Assembly: GCF_001421965.1 (NCBI RefSeq)
Contig: NZ_LMLP01000012.1
Coordinates: 62,805-126,804, forward strand
DNA from: Sphingomonas sp. Leaf67
GTDB lineage: Bacteria; Pseudomonadota; Alphaproteobacteria; Sphingomonadales; Sphingomonadaceae
Length of the DNA stretch: 64,000 nucleotides
Direction: 5' to 3'
Each line of letters opens with the position of its first letter. The first letter of the stretch is position 1. Of the stretch, positions 52,849-60,958 are shown piece after piece. The notes beneath the pieces are model-generated. The model worked only from the letters and a program-made list of their open reading frames with translations. It ran no database searches and had not been told where the DNA came from. The position numbers and the translations under genes were made by a program.

Positions 52849-53171
52849 TTCACGCGAAGGCACGAAGGCACGAAGGGTAGAAGTTCGCGCCGAGATGCGG
52901 AGGGTTGCGGTCGTGCGAGCCGGTGCCCTGCGCAGCCGAGCGCCAGATGAGAGCCGCTGGCGCGGCATATGATGAAGTCGCCATACCCCGCCCACGCGTC
53001 GCCCCGGACTTGATCCGGGGTCCCGCTTCTTCTTTTGGCCGGGCGTAGAAGGAGAAGCGGGACTCCGGGTCGAGCCCCGGGTTGCGGGTGGAAGGCCCTC
53101 CGCGTCTCTGCGTCTCTGCGCGAAATCTACCCTTCTTCGCGTTCTTCGCGTTCTTCGCGCCTTCGCGTGAA
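52849..53171. repeat. Long inverted repeat, TTCACGCGAAGG family (copy C) with nested repeat
   Basis: The outer arms are TTCACGCGAAGGCACGAAGG on the left and GCGTTCTTCGCGCCTTCGCG plus TGAA on the right. In the middle a different inverted repeat is nested: CCCCGGACTTGATCCGGGGT and CCCGCTTCTTC, mirrored by GAAGCGGGACTCCGGGTCGA and GCCCCGGG (about 53000-53090). The 330-bp gap holds nothing else. Confidence 0.78.
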
Positions 53172-53176
53172 CCCCA

Positions 53177-54403
53177 TCATGCGACCCAGTCACGCTCCAA
53201 CCGGCGGCTGGCAAGCGCCATCAGGGCACCGGCGACCAGATACAGGCACAGCGCCGCCGCGATGGCGTAGCGGAGCGATTCGCTGCCATAGGTTGGAGCA
53301 AGGCCCTTCGACAGTTGGCCGACCACCCAGCTCCCCAGCCCCAGCCCGATCAGGTTGTTGATGAGCAGAAAACAGGCCGAGGCGGTGGCGCGCATATGCG
53401 CCGGTACCAGATGCTGGACGGCGGTCAGCACCGGGCCGAGCCAGACATAGACCAGCGCCTGCGGCACCACGAACAGGGCGAACGCCGCGAGCCAGCCGTT
53501 CGACAACGTCCCGGCAATGAACAACGGCGTGCCGAGCACATAGCAGAGCGCGGGCAGCAGGGCGTACCAGCGCTTGTTACGGGCGCCGAGCCGGTCGCCG
53601 AGCGAACCGCCGAGCAGGATGCCGGCCACCCCGCCAGTCAGCAGCAGCGCACCGAAGAACTGGCCAGTCTGGATCAGGTCGAGGCCGAAACTGCGCATCA
53701 TCAGGCTGGGCATCCAGAAACCGACGCCATAGCCGCACATCGACCCCGCCGCCGCGCCGAAGGCGAGCAGCCAGAAACTGGGTTTGCGCGCGAGAATGCC
53801 GAAGACGCGGCCGACCGGGATGCGATCGGCGGCCACGGCGGCGCGCGGCGGGTCCTTTACCAACAGGCGGAAAAACGGCGCGATGACGATGCCCGCCAGC
53901 CCGACCGCGTAGAAGGCGGTGCGCCATTCGACCGCCTGCGCGATATAGCCGCCGAGCAGGACGCCGCCCGCCGCGCCCAGCGGAATACCAAGCGAATAGA
54001 TGGCGAGCGCGCGGGCGCGCCGTTCGGGGGGAAAGGTATCGGCGATCAGCGCATAGGAGGGGGCGACGCCGCCCGCCTCCCCTACCCCTACGCCCAACCG
54101 GTACAGGAACATCTGGGTGAAGTTCTGCGCGGTGCCGCACAGTGCGGTGAAGGCACTCCATACGGCAAGGCTGAGCGTGATGACCCAGGTGCGGCTGGTA
54201 CGATCGGCGATCAGCGCCAAGGGGATCGCCAGCGTCGAATAGAGCGCGGCAAAGGCGAGGCCGCCGAGCATCCCCATTTGCCCGTCGTCGAGGCCGAGAT
54301 CGCGCTGGACCGGTTGGGCGAGGATCGCGAGAATTTGCCGATCGAGGAAGTTGAAGCTGTAGACCAGCAACAGCATGGCGAGGGTAATGCGGGGATTTTT
54401 CAT
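53177..54403 (-). CDS. MFS transporter
   Basis: A 408-residue membrane protein with about twelve hydrophobic helices. The first helix has YSFNFLDRQILAILA, and the loop between helices 2 and 3 has ADRTSRTWVITL, a variant of the MFS signature. GVGEAGGVAPSYALIADTFP is typical of the spinster-like/sugar-acid group common in sphingomonads. It lies downstream of a TonB receptor on the same strand, and the two may move one nutrient across outer and inner membranes. The ATG at 54403 is chosen because upstream codons fall in the repeat. Confidence 0.88.
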   Translation of the reverse strand: MKNPRITLAMLLLVYSFNFLDRQILAILAQPVQRDLGLDDGQMGMLGGLAFAALYSTLAIPLALIADRTSRTWVITLSLAVWSAFTALCGTAQNFTQMFLYRLGVGVGEAGGVAPSYALIADTFPPERRARALAIYSLGIPLGAAGGVLLGGYIAQAVEWRTAFYAVGLAGIVIAPFFRLLVKDPPRAAVAADRIPVGRVFGILARKPSFWLLAFGAAAGSMCGYGVGFWMPSLMMRSFGLDLIQTGQFFGALLLTGGVAGILLGGSLGDRLGARNKRWYALLPALCYVLGTPLFIAGTLSNGWLAAFALFVVPQALVYVWLGPVLTAVQHLVPAHMRATASACFLLINNLIGLGLGSWVVGQLSKGLAPTYGSESLRYAIAAALCLYLVAGALMALASRRLERDWVA

Positions 54404-54418
54404 GCGGTTACTCAAGTT

Positions 54419-54546
54419 CCTCCCCGGCACGGGGAGGGGGACCATGCGTAGCATGGTGGAGGGGGGTCGCCACCTCCACCAGAGTTGCGATTGGGGACAG
54501 CCCCCTCCACCAGCTTCGCTGGTCCCCCTCCCCGTGCCGGGGAGGA
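54419..54546. repeat. Inverted repeat, CGGCACGGGGAGG type (copy 2)
   Basis: The left arm CCTCCCCGGCACGGGGAGGG is mirrored by the right arm CCCTCCCCGTGCCGGGGAGG. Inner parts are CATGGTGGAGGGGG and CCCCCTCCACCAGCTTCGCT. Same family as 22914-23037. It ends next to the stop codon of the TonB receptor and lies in the receptor-MFS spacer. Confidence 0.78.
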
Positions 54547-54547
54547 T

Positions 54548-56785
54548 TTAGAAGCGGACCTCGAACGTCGCGGTCGCGGTGCGCGGCGGGCCGTAATAGC
54601 CGATGATCGAATTGCCGAAGAGCGCGCCGGGGAAGTTGTAGCCCCCTACCCGATAGCGTTGGTCGGTCAGGTTGCGCAGCGCGACGCCGAGGCGGTAGCG
54701 GCCGCTCCCCGAAAGCCAGTTGGCCGAGGCGTTGACCAGCGCATAGCCGTCCTGATCGAGCGCAGGGGTCGGGATTTCGAACAAGGCGTAATCGCTGCGC
54801 AGCGTGACTTCGGGCGTCACCGACAGCGAACCACCGGCAAGGTCGGTCGAGGCGGTGAACGATGCCGCGGCGGTGAATTCGGGCGTATTCTGGAACACGC
54901 GCTGGTTCGACACGTCCACCGGCGTGGTGCCGCCGCCGATAAAGGTCAGGAATTGCTTATAATCGGCATTGGTATAGCCGAACGACACCTGTGCCGAGAA
55001 ACTGCGCGACGGGACCATCCGCCCCTCGATCTCCAGCCCGTAGATATCCGCCTTGCCGGCATTGTCGACGAAGCTGGCGATGCCGCCATTCACATTGGGC
55101 ACCTGAATCGTGACCTGTTGATCGGTGTAGCGCGAATAATAGCCGGCCATGTTCAGGAACAGGGTGCGGTCGAGGAACGCGTCCTTCATGCCGATTTCAT
55201 AGCTGGTGATCTTTTCAGGATCATAGCCACCCACCGTCGTCGGCGTGAACACCGCGTCGCCGCGCATGTCGAACCCGCCCGATTTGAACCCCCTGCCCCA
55301 CGACGCATACAGGTTCAGATCCTGCCGCGGTTCGTACGCGATCGAGACGCGCGGGGTGAACTGGTCGAAACTGCGGTCGTTGGTGTAATCGGTGCGGATC
55401 AGGCCGGCCACCGCAGCGGCATTGCCGAACGCCGGGCTGCGGATGCCGGTATAGTTGCGGCGGAATACCGTGCCGGTCTTGTCGTCCCTGGTATAGCGCA
55501 GGCCCGCCGAGATCTTCAGCCGGTCGGTCAGGTCGTAGCTGACGTCGCCGAACGCGGCATAGCTCCTGGTCCGTACCTGTCCCGAGGTCAGCGTGGTCAG
55601 GTTGAGGCCGCCGAGCACAGTGTCGAACGCGCCCGACGCGTCGGCGTTGAGGTAATAGAGGCCGACGACGCCCTGCACCCGCTCCCCCTCGATCAACAGT
55701 TGCAGTTCCTGGGTGAATTGCCAGTCGTCATATTCGGCGGGCACGTCGAGCGTCGGCAATGCGGTATTGTCGAAATCGATGACGGTGTTGGTCGCCCCTT
55801 CGCGGTAGGCGCTGATCGATTTGAAGGTGAGCAGGTCGGACAGCCGGAACTCGCCGGTCAGCGACAGCCCCTGCGCCACCACCCGGTTGCGATCGCCGAC
55901 CCCGGCGCGGGTGTCGTACACGCTGGCGGTCGGCGCATAGCGCGGATCGGTGCCGTTCCCCAGCAGCCGGGTGCCGTGGCGCGGGTTCGACCGGTCGAGC
56001 GTCCGGTCGCCGGCGACGCGCACGAAGATGCTGTCGCTCGGCGTCCATTCAGCCGAGACGCGCGCGGCCAGCACGTCCTTGTCATATTGGTCGGCACCGG
56101 TGGTCAGGTTCCGGCCATACCCGTCGCGCTTGTACCGCGCGACCGCGCCGCCGATCGACAGCGTATCGCCGATCGGCACCGTCACCTGCCCGATCAGGTC
56201 GAACTGGTTGTACGCGCCATAGGATGCGCGCGCGGCACCGGCAAAGTCATGGCCCAGCCGCCTCGTCACATATTTGATCGCGCCGCCGATGGTGTTGCGG
56301 CCATAGAGCGTGCCCTGCGGCCCGCGCAGCACCTCGACCCGCTCCACGTCGAAGATGTCGAGCACCGCGCCCTGCGGCCGGGCGACATAGACGTCGTCGA
56401 GATAGAGGCCGACGCCCGGTTCGAAGCCCCAGAGCGGGTCCTGCTGCCCGACGCCGCGGCTGAACGCGATCAGCGTGGAGTTCGAACCGCGCGCGATCTG
56501 CAGCGTCAGGTTGGGCGTCTTGTCCTGCAACGCGGTGATGTCGACCGCGCCGCTGCGGGTCAGTTGGTCGCCGGTCACCACCGACATCGCAATCGGCACG
56601 TCGATGACGCTTTCCGCGCGGCGGCGGGCGGTGACGACGATGTCGCCGTCGCCCTGATCCTCGACCACCGACGCCGATTCGGCGGGAGTTTCGGGTGGTG
56701 TTTCGGTGGTTTGCGCCAGTACGGGCGATGCGACCAGCGCCGCCCCCAGCAACAAACCCGCGCGGATTCCGAACGTGCGACGCAT
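54548..56785 (-). CDS. TonB-dependent receptor
   Basis: A 745-residue outer-membrane receptor. A signal peptide (ends VLAQ) is followed by a possible TonB box (DIVVTARRR near residue 48). The plug domain has VERVEVLRGPQGTLYGRNTIGGAIKYVT. The barrel ends in RTATATFEVRF with the usual terminal Phe. The form matches sphingomonad receptors for plant-derived or aromatic compounds rather than siderophores, but the ligand is not known. It is divergent from the tetR gene, which probably controls it. Confidence 0.92.
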   Translation of the reverse strand: MRRTFGIRAGLLLGAALVASPVLAQTTETPPETPAESASVVEDQGDGDIVVTARRRAESVIDVPIAMSVVTGDQLTRSGAVDITALQDKTPNLTLQIARGSNSTLIAFSRGVGQQDPLWGFEPGVGLYLDDVYVARPQGAVLDIFDVERVEVLRGPQGTLYGRNTIGGAIKYVTRRLGHDFAGAARASYGAYNQFDLIGQVTVPIGDTLSIGGAVARYKRDGYGRNLTTGADQYDKDVLAARVSAEWTPSDSIFVRVAGDRTLDRSNPRHGTRLLGNGTDPRYAPTASVYDTRAGVGDRNRVVAQGLSLTGEFRLSDLLTFKSISAYREGATNTVIDFDNTALPTLDVPAEYDDWQFTQELQLLIEGERVQGVVGLYYLNADASGAFDTVLGGLNLTTLTSGQVRTRSYAAFGDVSYDLTDRLKISAGLRYTRDDKTGTVFRRNYTGIRSPAFGNAAAVAGLIRTDYTNDRSFDQFTPRVSIAYEPRQDLNLYASWGRGFKSGGFDMRGDAVFTPTTVGGYDPEKITSYEIGMKDAFLDRTLFLNMAGYYSRYTDQQVTIQVPNVNGGIASFVDNAGKADIYGLEIEGRMVPSRSFSAQVSFGYTNADYKQFLTFIGGGTTPVDVSNQRVFQNTPEFTAAASFTASTDLAGGSLSVTPEVTLRSDYALFEIPTPALDQDGYALVNASANWLSGSGRYRLGVALRNLTDQRYRVGGYNFPGALFGNSIIGYYGPPRTATATFEVRF

Positions 56786-56842
56786 CGACCTCTCCCTGTC
56801 ATGGACGCCACCCGTTGGCCGGGTTGTACGTCGTTGTGCTTG

Positions 56843-56871
56843 GCTATACTGAAAGCTGAACCGGGTTTCAA
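56843..56871 (-). promoter_or_regulatory. Receptor promoter overlapped by a likely TetR operator
   Basis: On the minus strand TTGAAA and TATAGC are separated by exactly 17 bases, a good sigma70-type promoter for the TonB receptor. On the same bases lies the inverted repeat TGAAA-N11-TTTCA (56850-56870), which covers the -35 box and the spacer. A repressor bound there would block the receptor promoter. The divergent tetR at 56901 is the natural candidate. Confidence 0.55.
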
Positions 56872-56900
56872 CTTATGCCCGGACCGGGAGAGCATGTTTT

Positions 56901-57512
56901 ATGGCCGACACGGGCGCGAGCAGCACCGACGACGACAAGACGCCGCGCACCGAACGCGGCCGCCGCACCCGTCGCGCGATCCTCGACGCCGCCGCCGCCG
57001 AATTCGGGGAAAACGGATTTCACGAAGGATCGATCAGCGCGATCACGCGGCGGGCCGGCGTGGCGCTGGGCAGTTTCTACACCTATTTCGAGTCGAAGGA
57101 CGCGGTGTTCCGCGCACTGGTCGCCGATATGTCGGCACAGGTGCGCGATCATGTCGCCCCGGCGATCGCGCAAGCCGATGGGCAGATCGCGGCGGAGCGC
57201 GCCGGACTGCTGGAGTTCATCCGCTTCGTGCGGGCGCACAAGGAAATCTACCGCATCATCGACGAAGCCGAATTCGTCGATCCGGCCAGCTTTCGGCTTC
57301 ATTATTCGACGACCGCCGACCGCATCGCCGCCCGGCTGCGCGCAGCGGCGGATCGCGGCGAGGTTTCGGGCGACGTGTCGGAGGTCCATGCCTGGGCGAT
57401 CATGGGCATGAACGTGTTTCTGGGGCTGCGCTACGGCGTGTGGGACGAGGATCGGACGCCGGAGGCGGTGGCCGATGCGGTCGCCGTGCTGCTGGCGCGT
57501 GGCCTCGCCTGA
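56901..57512 (+). CDS. TetR family transcriptional regulator
   Basis: A 203-residue regulator. The N-terminal HTH (about residues 18-65) has RRTRRAILDAAAAEFGENGF and GVALGSFYTYFESKDAVF. The C-terminal ligand domain (IRFVRAHKEIYRIIDEAEFVDP) resembles TetR_C domains of lipid or aromatic-compound regulators. GGGAG sits in front of the ATG. It faces the TonB receptor with 115 bases between, and the shared region has a candidate operator. Confidence 0.9.
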   Translation: MADTGASSTDDDKTPRTERGRRTRRAILDAAAAEFGENGFHEGSISAITRRAGVALGSFYTYFESKDAVFRALVADMSAQVRDHVAPAIAQADGQIAAERAGLLEFIRFVRAHKEIYRIIDEAEFVDPASFRLHYSTTADRIAARLRAAADRGEVSGDVSEVHAWAIMGMNVFLGLRYGVWDEDRTPEAVADAVAVLLARGLA

Positions 57513-57515
57513 GCG

Positions 57516-58034
57516 TTACTTCTTCAGCAGATCCTTCAGCGCACCCAGCGGCGACAGCGGCCCCGCCTCTTCTTCCTTCAGCACGCCGGCGGTGCGCAGC
57601 ACTTCCTCGGCACGGGGGCTGCGTGGATAGGGATCGAGCGCCAGTGCCAGCGTTTCGGCCGCGGCCTCGCCCATATCGATCGACCCACCAGCATAGAACA
57701 TCGTGTCCATCGCTTCGTCGTCGAGTTCGAACTCGCCACCATCGACGCTGCCTTCGGGCAGGAAGCGTAGGGTGAAGGGTTCGTCGACCGATTCGGGCAC
57801 TGGTTCGCCGCTGGCGACGCAGGGTTGCGCGACCTGTGCGTTCAGACGGCCGGTGGCGACGATGCCGCCGGCGTCGCGGTGCAGGCTGTAGTCCGCTTCG
57901 AGCGAATCGAGCGCGAGCAGGCCGAATCGCCCCATCAGCCGGCGGCGTTCGTCGGCATCGGCGGCGATATGCTGGCGGATTTCGCCCTCCCCGATCTGGT
58001 CGATGCGGACGGGGCGGTGGAATTCAGGGGTCAT
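57516..58034 (-). CDS. DUF177/YceD family protein
   Basis: A 172-residue protein of the YceD family, whose members in other bacteria are linked to 23S rRNA processing. Visible family features are CVASGEPVPESVDEPFTLRF with a single Cys (most members have a CxxC ... CxRC pattern), the acidic EFELDDEAMD, and the late LALDPYPRSPRAEE. It overlaps the preceding chaperone gene by 4 bases. The pair DUF177-CBP3 is a usual alphaproteobacterial arrangement. Confidence 0.85.
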   Translation of the reverse strand: MTPEFHRPVRIDQIGEGEIRQHIAADADERRRLMGRFGLLALDSLEADYSLHRDAGGIVATGRLNAQVAQPCVASGEPVPESVDEPFTLRFLPEGSVDGGEFELDDEAMDTMFYAGGSIDMGEAAAETLALALDPYPRSPRAEEVLRTAGVLKEEEAGPLSPLGALKDLLKK

Positions 58035-58543
58035 TCGGGCAGCTTTCCGGCAAGAAGATCATCGACCGACACGGCGTCGAGCGCTGCGCGCAGCCGGCGC
58101 AGATGCGCCGCGACGTACACGAGCGCATGGGCATCGGGTTCGACGCCGCGATACAGGTTGCGGACCAGCGCCGATTCGAACGAACCGTCGGCCAGCCCGT
58201 CGCGATACGCACCGATCCGCCCGCCGAGCATCGCCATCATCCGCCCGATATGCTTGCCGACGACCATGTCGCCAAAGCCGATCTGGCGAAGCTGTCCGTC
58301 CATGTCGTCCACGAAACATTCGGCGAGCGACGCGGCTGGCGCGGCCCCTGCCCCCTCGCCCTCCAGCCGGAGCATGACCATCGACAGGATGGCGGCGATC
58401 ATGTCGAACCGGCCGTCGAGCGTGTCGGGCACCTGTCCGTCGAGATACCATGCAGGTTGCCGCCCGCGCGCGACGACCGCGTCGTACAGGGTGGCGGCGA
58501 CCCGTGGGGGCGGCGCACGACGGAACAGGCGAGGCAGACGCAT
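58031..58543 (-). CDS. Ubiquinol-cytochrome c chaperone (CBP3 family)
   Basis: A 170-residue protein. It contains RFDMIAAILSMVMLRLEGEG, AECFVDDMDGQLRQIGFGDMVVGKHIG and AYRDGLADGSFESALVRNLY, all typical of the CBP3/ubiquinol-cytochrome c chaperone family. In mitochondria CBP3 helps cytochrome b synthesis and bc1 assembly; bacterial members are assumed to do likewise. The first residues (MRLPRLFRRAPPPRV) are basic. It is translated together with the DUF177 gene. Confidence 0.88.
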   Translation of the reverse strand: MRLPRLFRRAPPPRVAATLYDAVVARGRQPAWYLDGQVPDTLDGRFDMIAAILSMVMLRLEGEGAGAAPAASLAECFVDDMDGQLRQIGFGDMVVGKHIGRMMAMLGGRIGAYRDGLADGSFESALVRNLYRGVEPDAHALVYVAAHLRRLRAALDAVSVDDLLAGKLPE

Positions 58544-58659
58544 GGTTCTCCGGCAGGCAAGGGCGCGCTTGTGGATGGCGCGGGTCCGTCATATTGAACG
58601 CGTGGCCGCGCGATGCAATCGGGTGTGGCCCGGTCGCGCGTTCGCTGGACGGAGATTTT

Positions 58660-59136
58660 ATGGTTCGCTTCCCCACCCGTGGCGCAGTGGCGCTGATGAT
58701 CGCCTGTGCCGCGGCGGGCCTGGGAGGCTGCACGAAGCTGCGCAGCCATCAGGGCTATGTGATCGATCCCGATCTGGTCAACGCGGTGCAACCGGGCGTC
58801 GATACCCGCCAGTCGGTGCTGCAAACGCTGGGTACGCCGACCTTCGTCGGGCAGTTTTCGGACCGCGAATGGTTCTATCTGTCGCGCGACAGCCGCAATC
58901 TGGCGTTCAACCGCCCGCGCGCCGTCGACCAGACGACGCTGAAGATCACGTTCGATCAGGCCGGCAACGTGACCAAGATCGACCGGACCGGCGTCGATCA
59001 GGTCGTCGGGATCAGCCCGTCGGACAAGAAGACGCCAACGCTGGGCCGCGAATCGAACTTCTTCAGCGACCTGTTCGGCAATATCGGCACCGTCGGTGCG
59101 CCGGGCACGGGTGGGCCGGGGCCAGGCCAGCAGTAA
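58660..59136 (+). CDS. bamE: SmpA/OmlA (BamE-like) outer-membrane lipoprotein
   Basis: A 158-residue lipoprotein. The lipobox LGGC has Cys24. The SmpA/OmlA fold follows: LVNAVQPGVDTRQSVLQTLGTPTF, SDREWFYLSR and LKITFDQAGNVTKI. BamE is a small accessory subunit of the BAM outer-membrane protein assembly machine. A Gly/Pro-rich tail (GAPGTGGPGPGQQ) is unusual but disordered. The ATG at 58660 fits the signal peptide; upstream codons overlap the chaperone on the other strand. Confidence 0.87.
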   Translation: MVRFPTRGAVALMIACAAAGLGGCTKLRSHQGYVIDPDLVNAVQPGVDTRQSVLQTLGTPTFVGQFSDREWFYLSRDSRNLAFNRPRAVDQTTLKITFDQAGNVTKIDRTGVDQVVGISPSDKKTPTLGRESNFFSDLFGNIGTVGAPGTGGPGPGQQ

Positions 59137-59162
59137 GGGCTGAAGGGCGAGCGTCCTTCTGC

Positions 59163-59188
59163 GTCATCCCCGCGCGGGCGGGGATGAC
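59163..59188. repeat. Single hairpin, GTCATCCCC type
   Basis: A perfect 9-bp inverted repeat (GTCATCCCC / GGGGATGAC) with an 8-nt GC loop, 26 bases after bamE. It resembles one arm of the paired repeats at 19861 and 46071 and may act as a weak terminator. The rest of the gap to rcnB has no recognisable element. Confidence 0.6.
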
Positions 59189-59309
59189 GGTACAGGGCGT
59201 GGACGATCGCTTCCGCCCAAGTCTTTCGGAACGCTGACAACCGCATTCGCCGATCGTTCAGCGCGAATCGCCCATTCCGTCCTCATCAACCGATGACGGG
59301 AGAGCGTAT

Positions 59310-59810
59310 ATGCGTAATATCATTCTAGCCGTGCTGGCCGCGACGGTGGCCGTACCGACCATGGCGGCACCGGCCGCCGCACAATCGATGCGCGAATTGC
59401 GGCGCGACCGGGCCGACTTTCAGGATGCCCGGCACGAATATCGACAGGCGCTGCGCTACGGCGACCGCCGCGACATCCGCGACGAACGCCGCGATCTGGA
59501 ACGCGCCCGTGCCGATTATCGCCAGACGCTGCACGAGCGGCAGTGGCGGCGCGACGCGGGGCACGGCGCGCATCGCGGAACGTATGCGCGCGGCAACTGG
59601 AACGCGCCGTTCCGCTATCAGGCATTTCGCCCCGGCGCGGCGATCGGGCGTCCCTTTTATGGACAGCGTTATTGGGTGAAGGATCCCGGCCGTTATCGCC
59701 TGCCGCCCGCGCGCGGGTATCAGCGCTGGGTCCGTCACTATGACGACGTCGTGCTGGTCGATGCCCGGCGTGGGCGGGTAATCGACGTAGTCCGTAATTT
59801 CTATCGGTAA
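59310..59810 (+). CDS. RcnB family exported protein
   Basis: A 166-residue periplasmic protein. A signal peptide ends in PAAAQS. A helical, very charged middle with Arg/Asp/Glu repeats (RRDRADFQDARHEYRQ, RRDIRDERRDLERA) precedes the RcnB domain, which contains WVKDPGRYRLPPARGYQRWVR and ends DVVLVDARRGRVIDVVRNFYR. RcnB limits Ni/Co efflux in E. coli, but sphingomonads carry many paralogs whose roles are unknown. The start is preceded by GGGAGAG. Confidence 0.88.
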   Translation: MRNIILAVLAATVAVPTMAAPAAAQSMRELRRDRADFQDARHEYRQALRYGDRRDIRDERRDLERARADYRQTLHERQWRRDAGHGAHRGTYARGNWNAPFRYQAFRPGAAIGRPFYGQRYWVKDPGRYRLPPARGYQRWVRHYDDVVLVDARRGRVIDVVRNFYR

Positions 59811-59846
59811 AAACAACGGGCTGGGCCTTATGCCCGGCCCGCGGTT

Positions 59847-59878
59847 CGGCCGCGCCGTCGGTACGCTCGGCGCGGCCG
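59847..59878. other. Perfect 11-bp hairpin downstream of rcnB-like gene
   Basis: CGGCCGCGCCG (59847-59857) and CGGCGCGGCCG (59868-59878) are perfect complements around a 10-nt loop. A second, smaller hairpin (GGGC ... GCCC) sits at about 59822-59836. They lie in the 251-bp gap before the glycosyltransferase. No T-run follows, so termination is not certain. Confidence 0.6.
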
Positions 59879-60061
59879 GTGCGCAGGGGCACCAGTCCCG
59901 AAAGGGGATTTAGGACCGTTTTTGCGAACGTCCGGGACTCGCAAGGGTTCAATTGCAGTGCACAAATAGTTGACCATCCCACTCATGCCTTAGTCTGAGC
60001 CCGCTTGCCGATCCGCCGCGCCGCCGACTAGCGTCGCGGCCGGGGCATATCGGGGGCTGTC

Positions 60062-60952
60062 ATGGACGCGGCGATCGCGTGGATCGACGGGATCGCGCGC
60101 GAAACCATGTTGTTTGCCGCGATCGGATTTCTGATCGGCGGGATCGACGATCTGGCGGTCGACCTCGCCTATATCGTGCGGGCGATCCGCATGCGGTGGC
60201 GTCGATCGGGGGTGCCGGTCATGGCCGATTTCCCGGTCGCGACCTGTTGCGGGCGGATCGCGGTGCTGGTGCCGGCATGGGACGAGGCGGCGGTCATCGG
60301 CGCGATGCTGCGCGCGACGCTGGGCCGGTTCGATCATCCCGACTGGCGGCTCTATGCCGGTGCCTATCCCAACGACCGGGCGACGATCGATGCGATCACG
60401 GCGGTGGCGGCACAGGACGCGCGCGTCCGGCTGGTCCTGAACCCGCATCCCGGCCCGACCACCAAGGCCGATTGCCTCAACGCGCTGTGGCGGGCGGTGC
60501 TGGCCGATGGCGCGGCGGAGGGCAGGGCGTTCACCGCGATCGTCCTGCACGATGCGGAGGATGTGGTGCATCCCGGCGAGCTGCGGCTGTACGATCATCT
60601 GCTGCGCCGCGCCGATGCGGTGCAGATCCCGGTGCTGCCGCTGCCCGATCCGGCGTCGCGCTGGGTATCGGGCCATTATATCGATGAATTCGCCGAATCG
60701 CATGGGCGGCAATTGCCGGTGCGCGATGCGCTGGGCGCGGGGTTGCCGTTCGCCGGGGTCGGCTGCGCGATATCGACCTCGATGCTGGCGCGGATCGCCG
60801 AGCCGCGTGGCGGTTTGCCGTTCGACGATGCCAGCCTGACCGAGGATTATGAATTATCACGAGCTCAAGATAAGCCCCATTATAGCGTCAAAAGTGTTAT
60901 GCCGATCGAGAATAAAATCGGTTTGAAATCGGGGCGTTATCAACAATTATAA
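60062..60952 (+). pseudogene. Glycosyltransferase (NfrB-like), truncated by insertion
   Basis: A family 2-type membrane glycosyltransferase broken at its 3' end. An N-terminal membrane helix (TMLFAAIGFLIGGIDDLAVD) is followed by VLVPAWDEAAVIGAML, VLHDAEDVVHP (the DxD-like metal site) and SLTEDYEL at about residue 260-265. In intact relatives the protein goes on for another 200 or more residues with a loop and membrane helices. Here, after about residue 265 the sequence changes to AT-rich DNA and the frame ends 31 codons later with unrelated residues. The product would lack its acceptor loop and is very likely dead. Confidence 0.82.
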
Positions 60953-60958
60953 TCAACA
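60857..60958. other. AT-rich junction of an inserted island
   Basis: About 100 bases of much lower GC than anything else in the window. They start directly after the TEDYEL codons of the glycosyltransferase. Within them a loose direct repeat GCGT-N8/9-TTAT occurs twice (about 60887-60900 and 60937-60952), along with TTATAATC and AATTATTG. Repeated short motifs of this kind are typical of transposase-binding ends of Mu/Tn7-like elements. No integrase gene is visible in the window. Confidence 0.5.
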
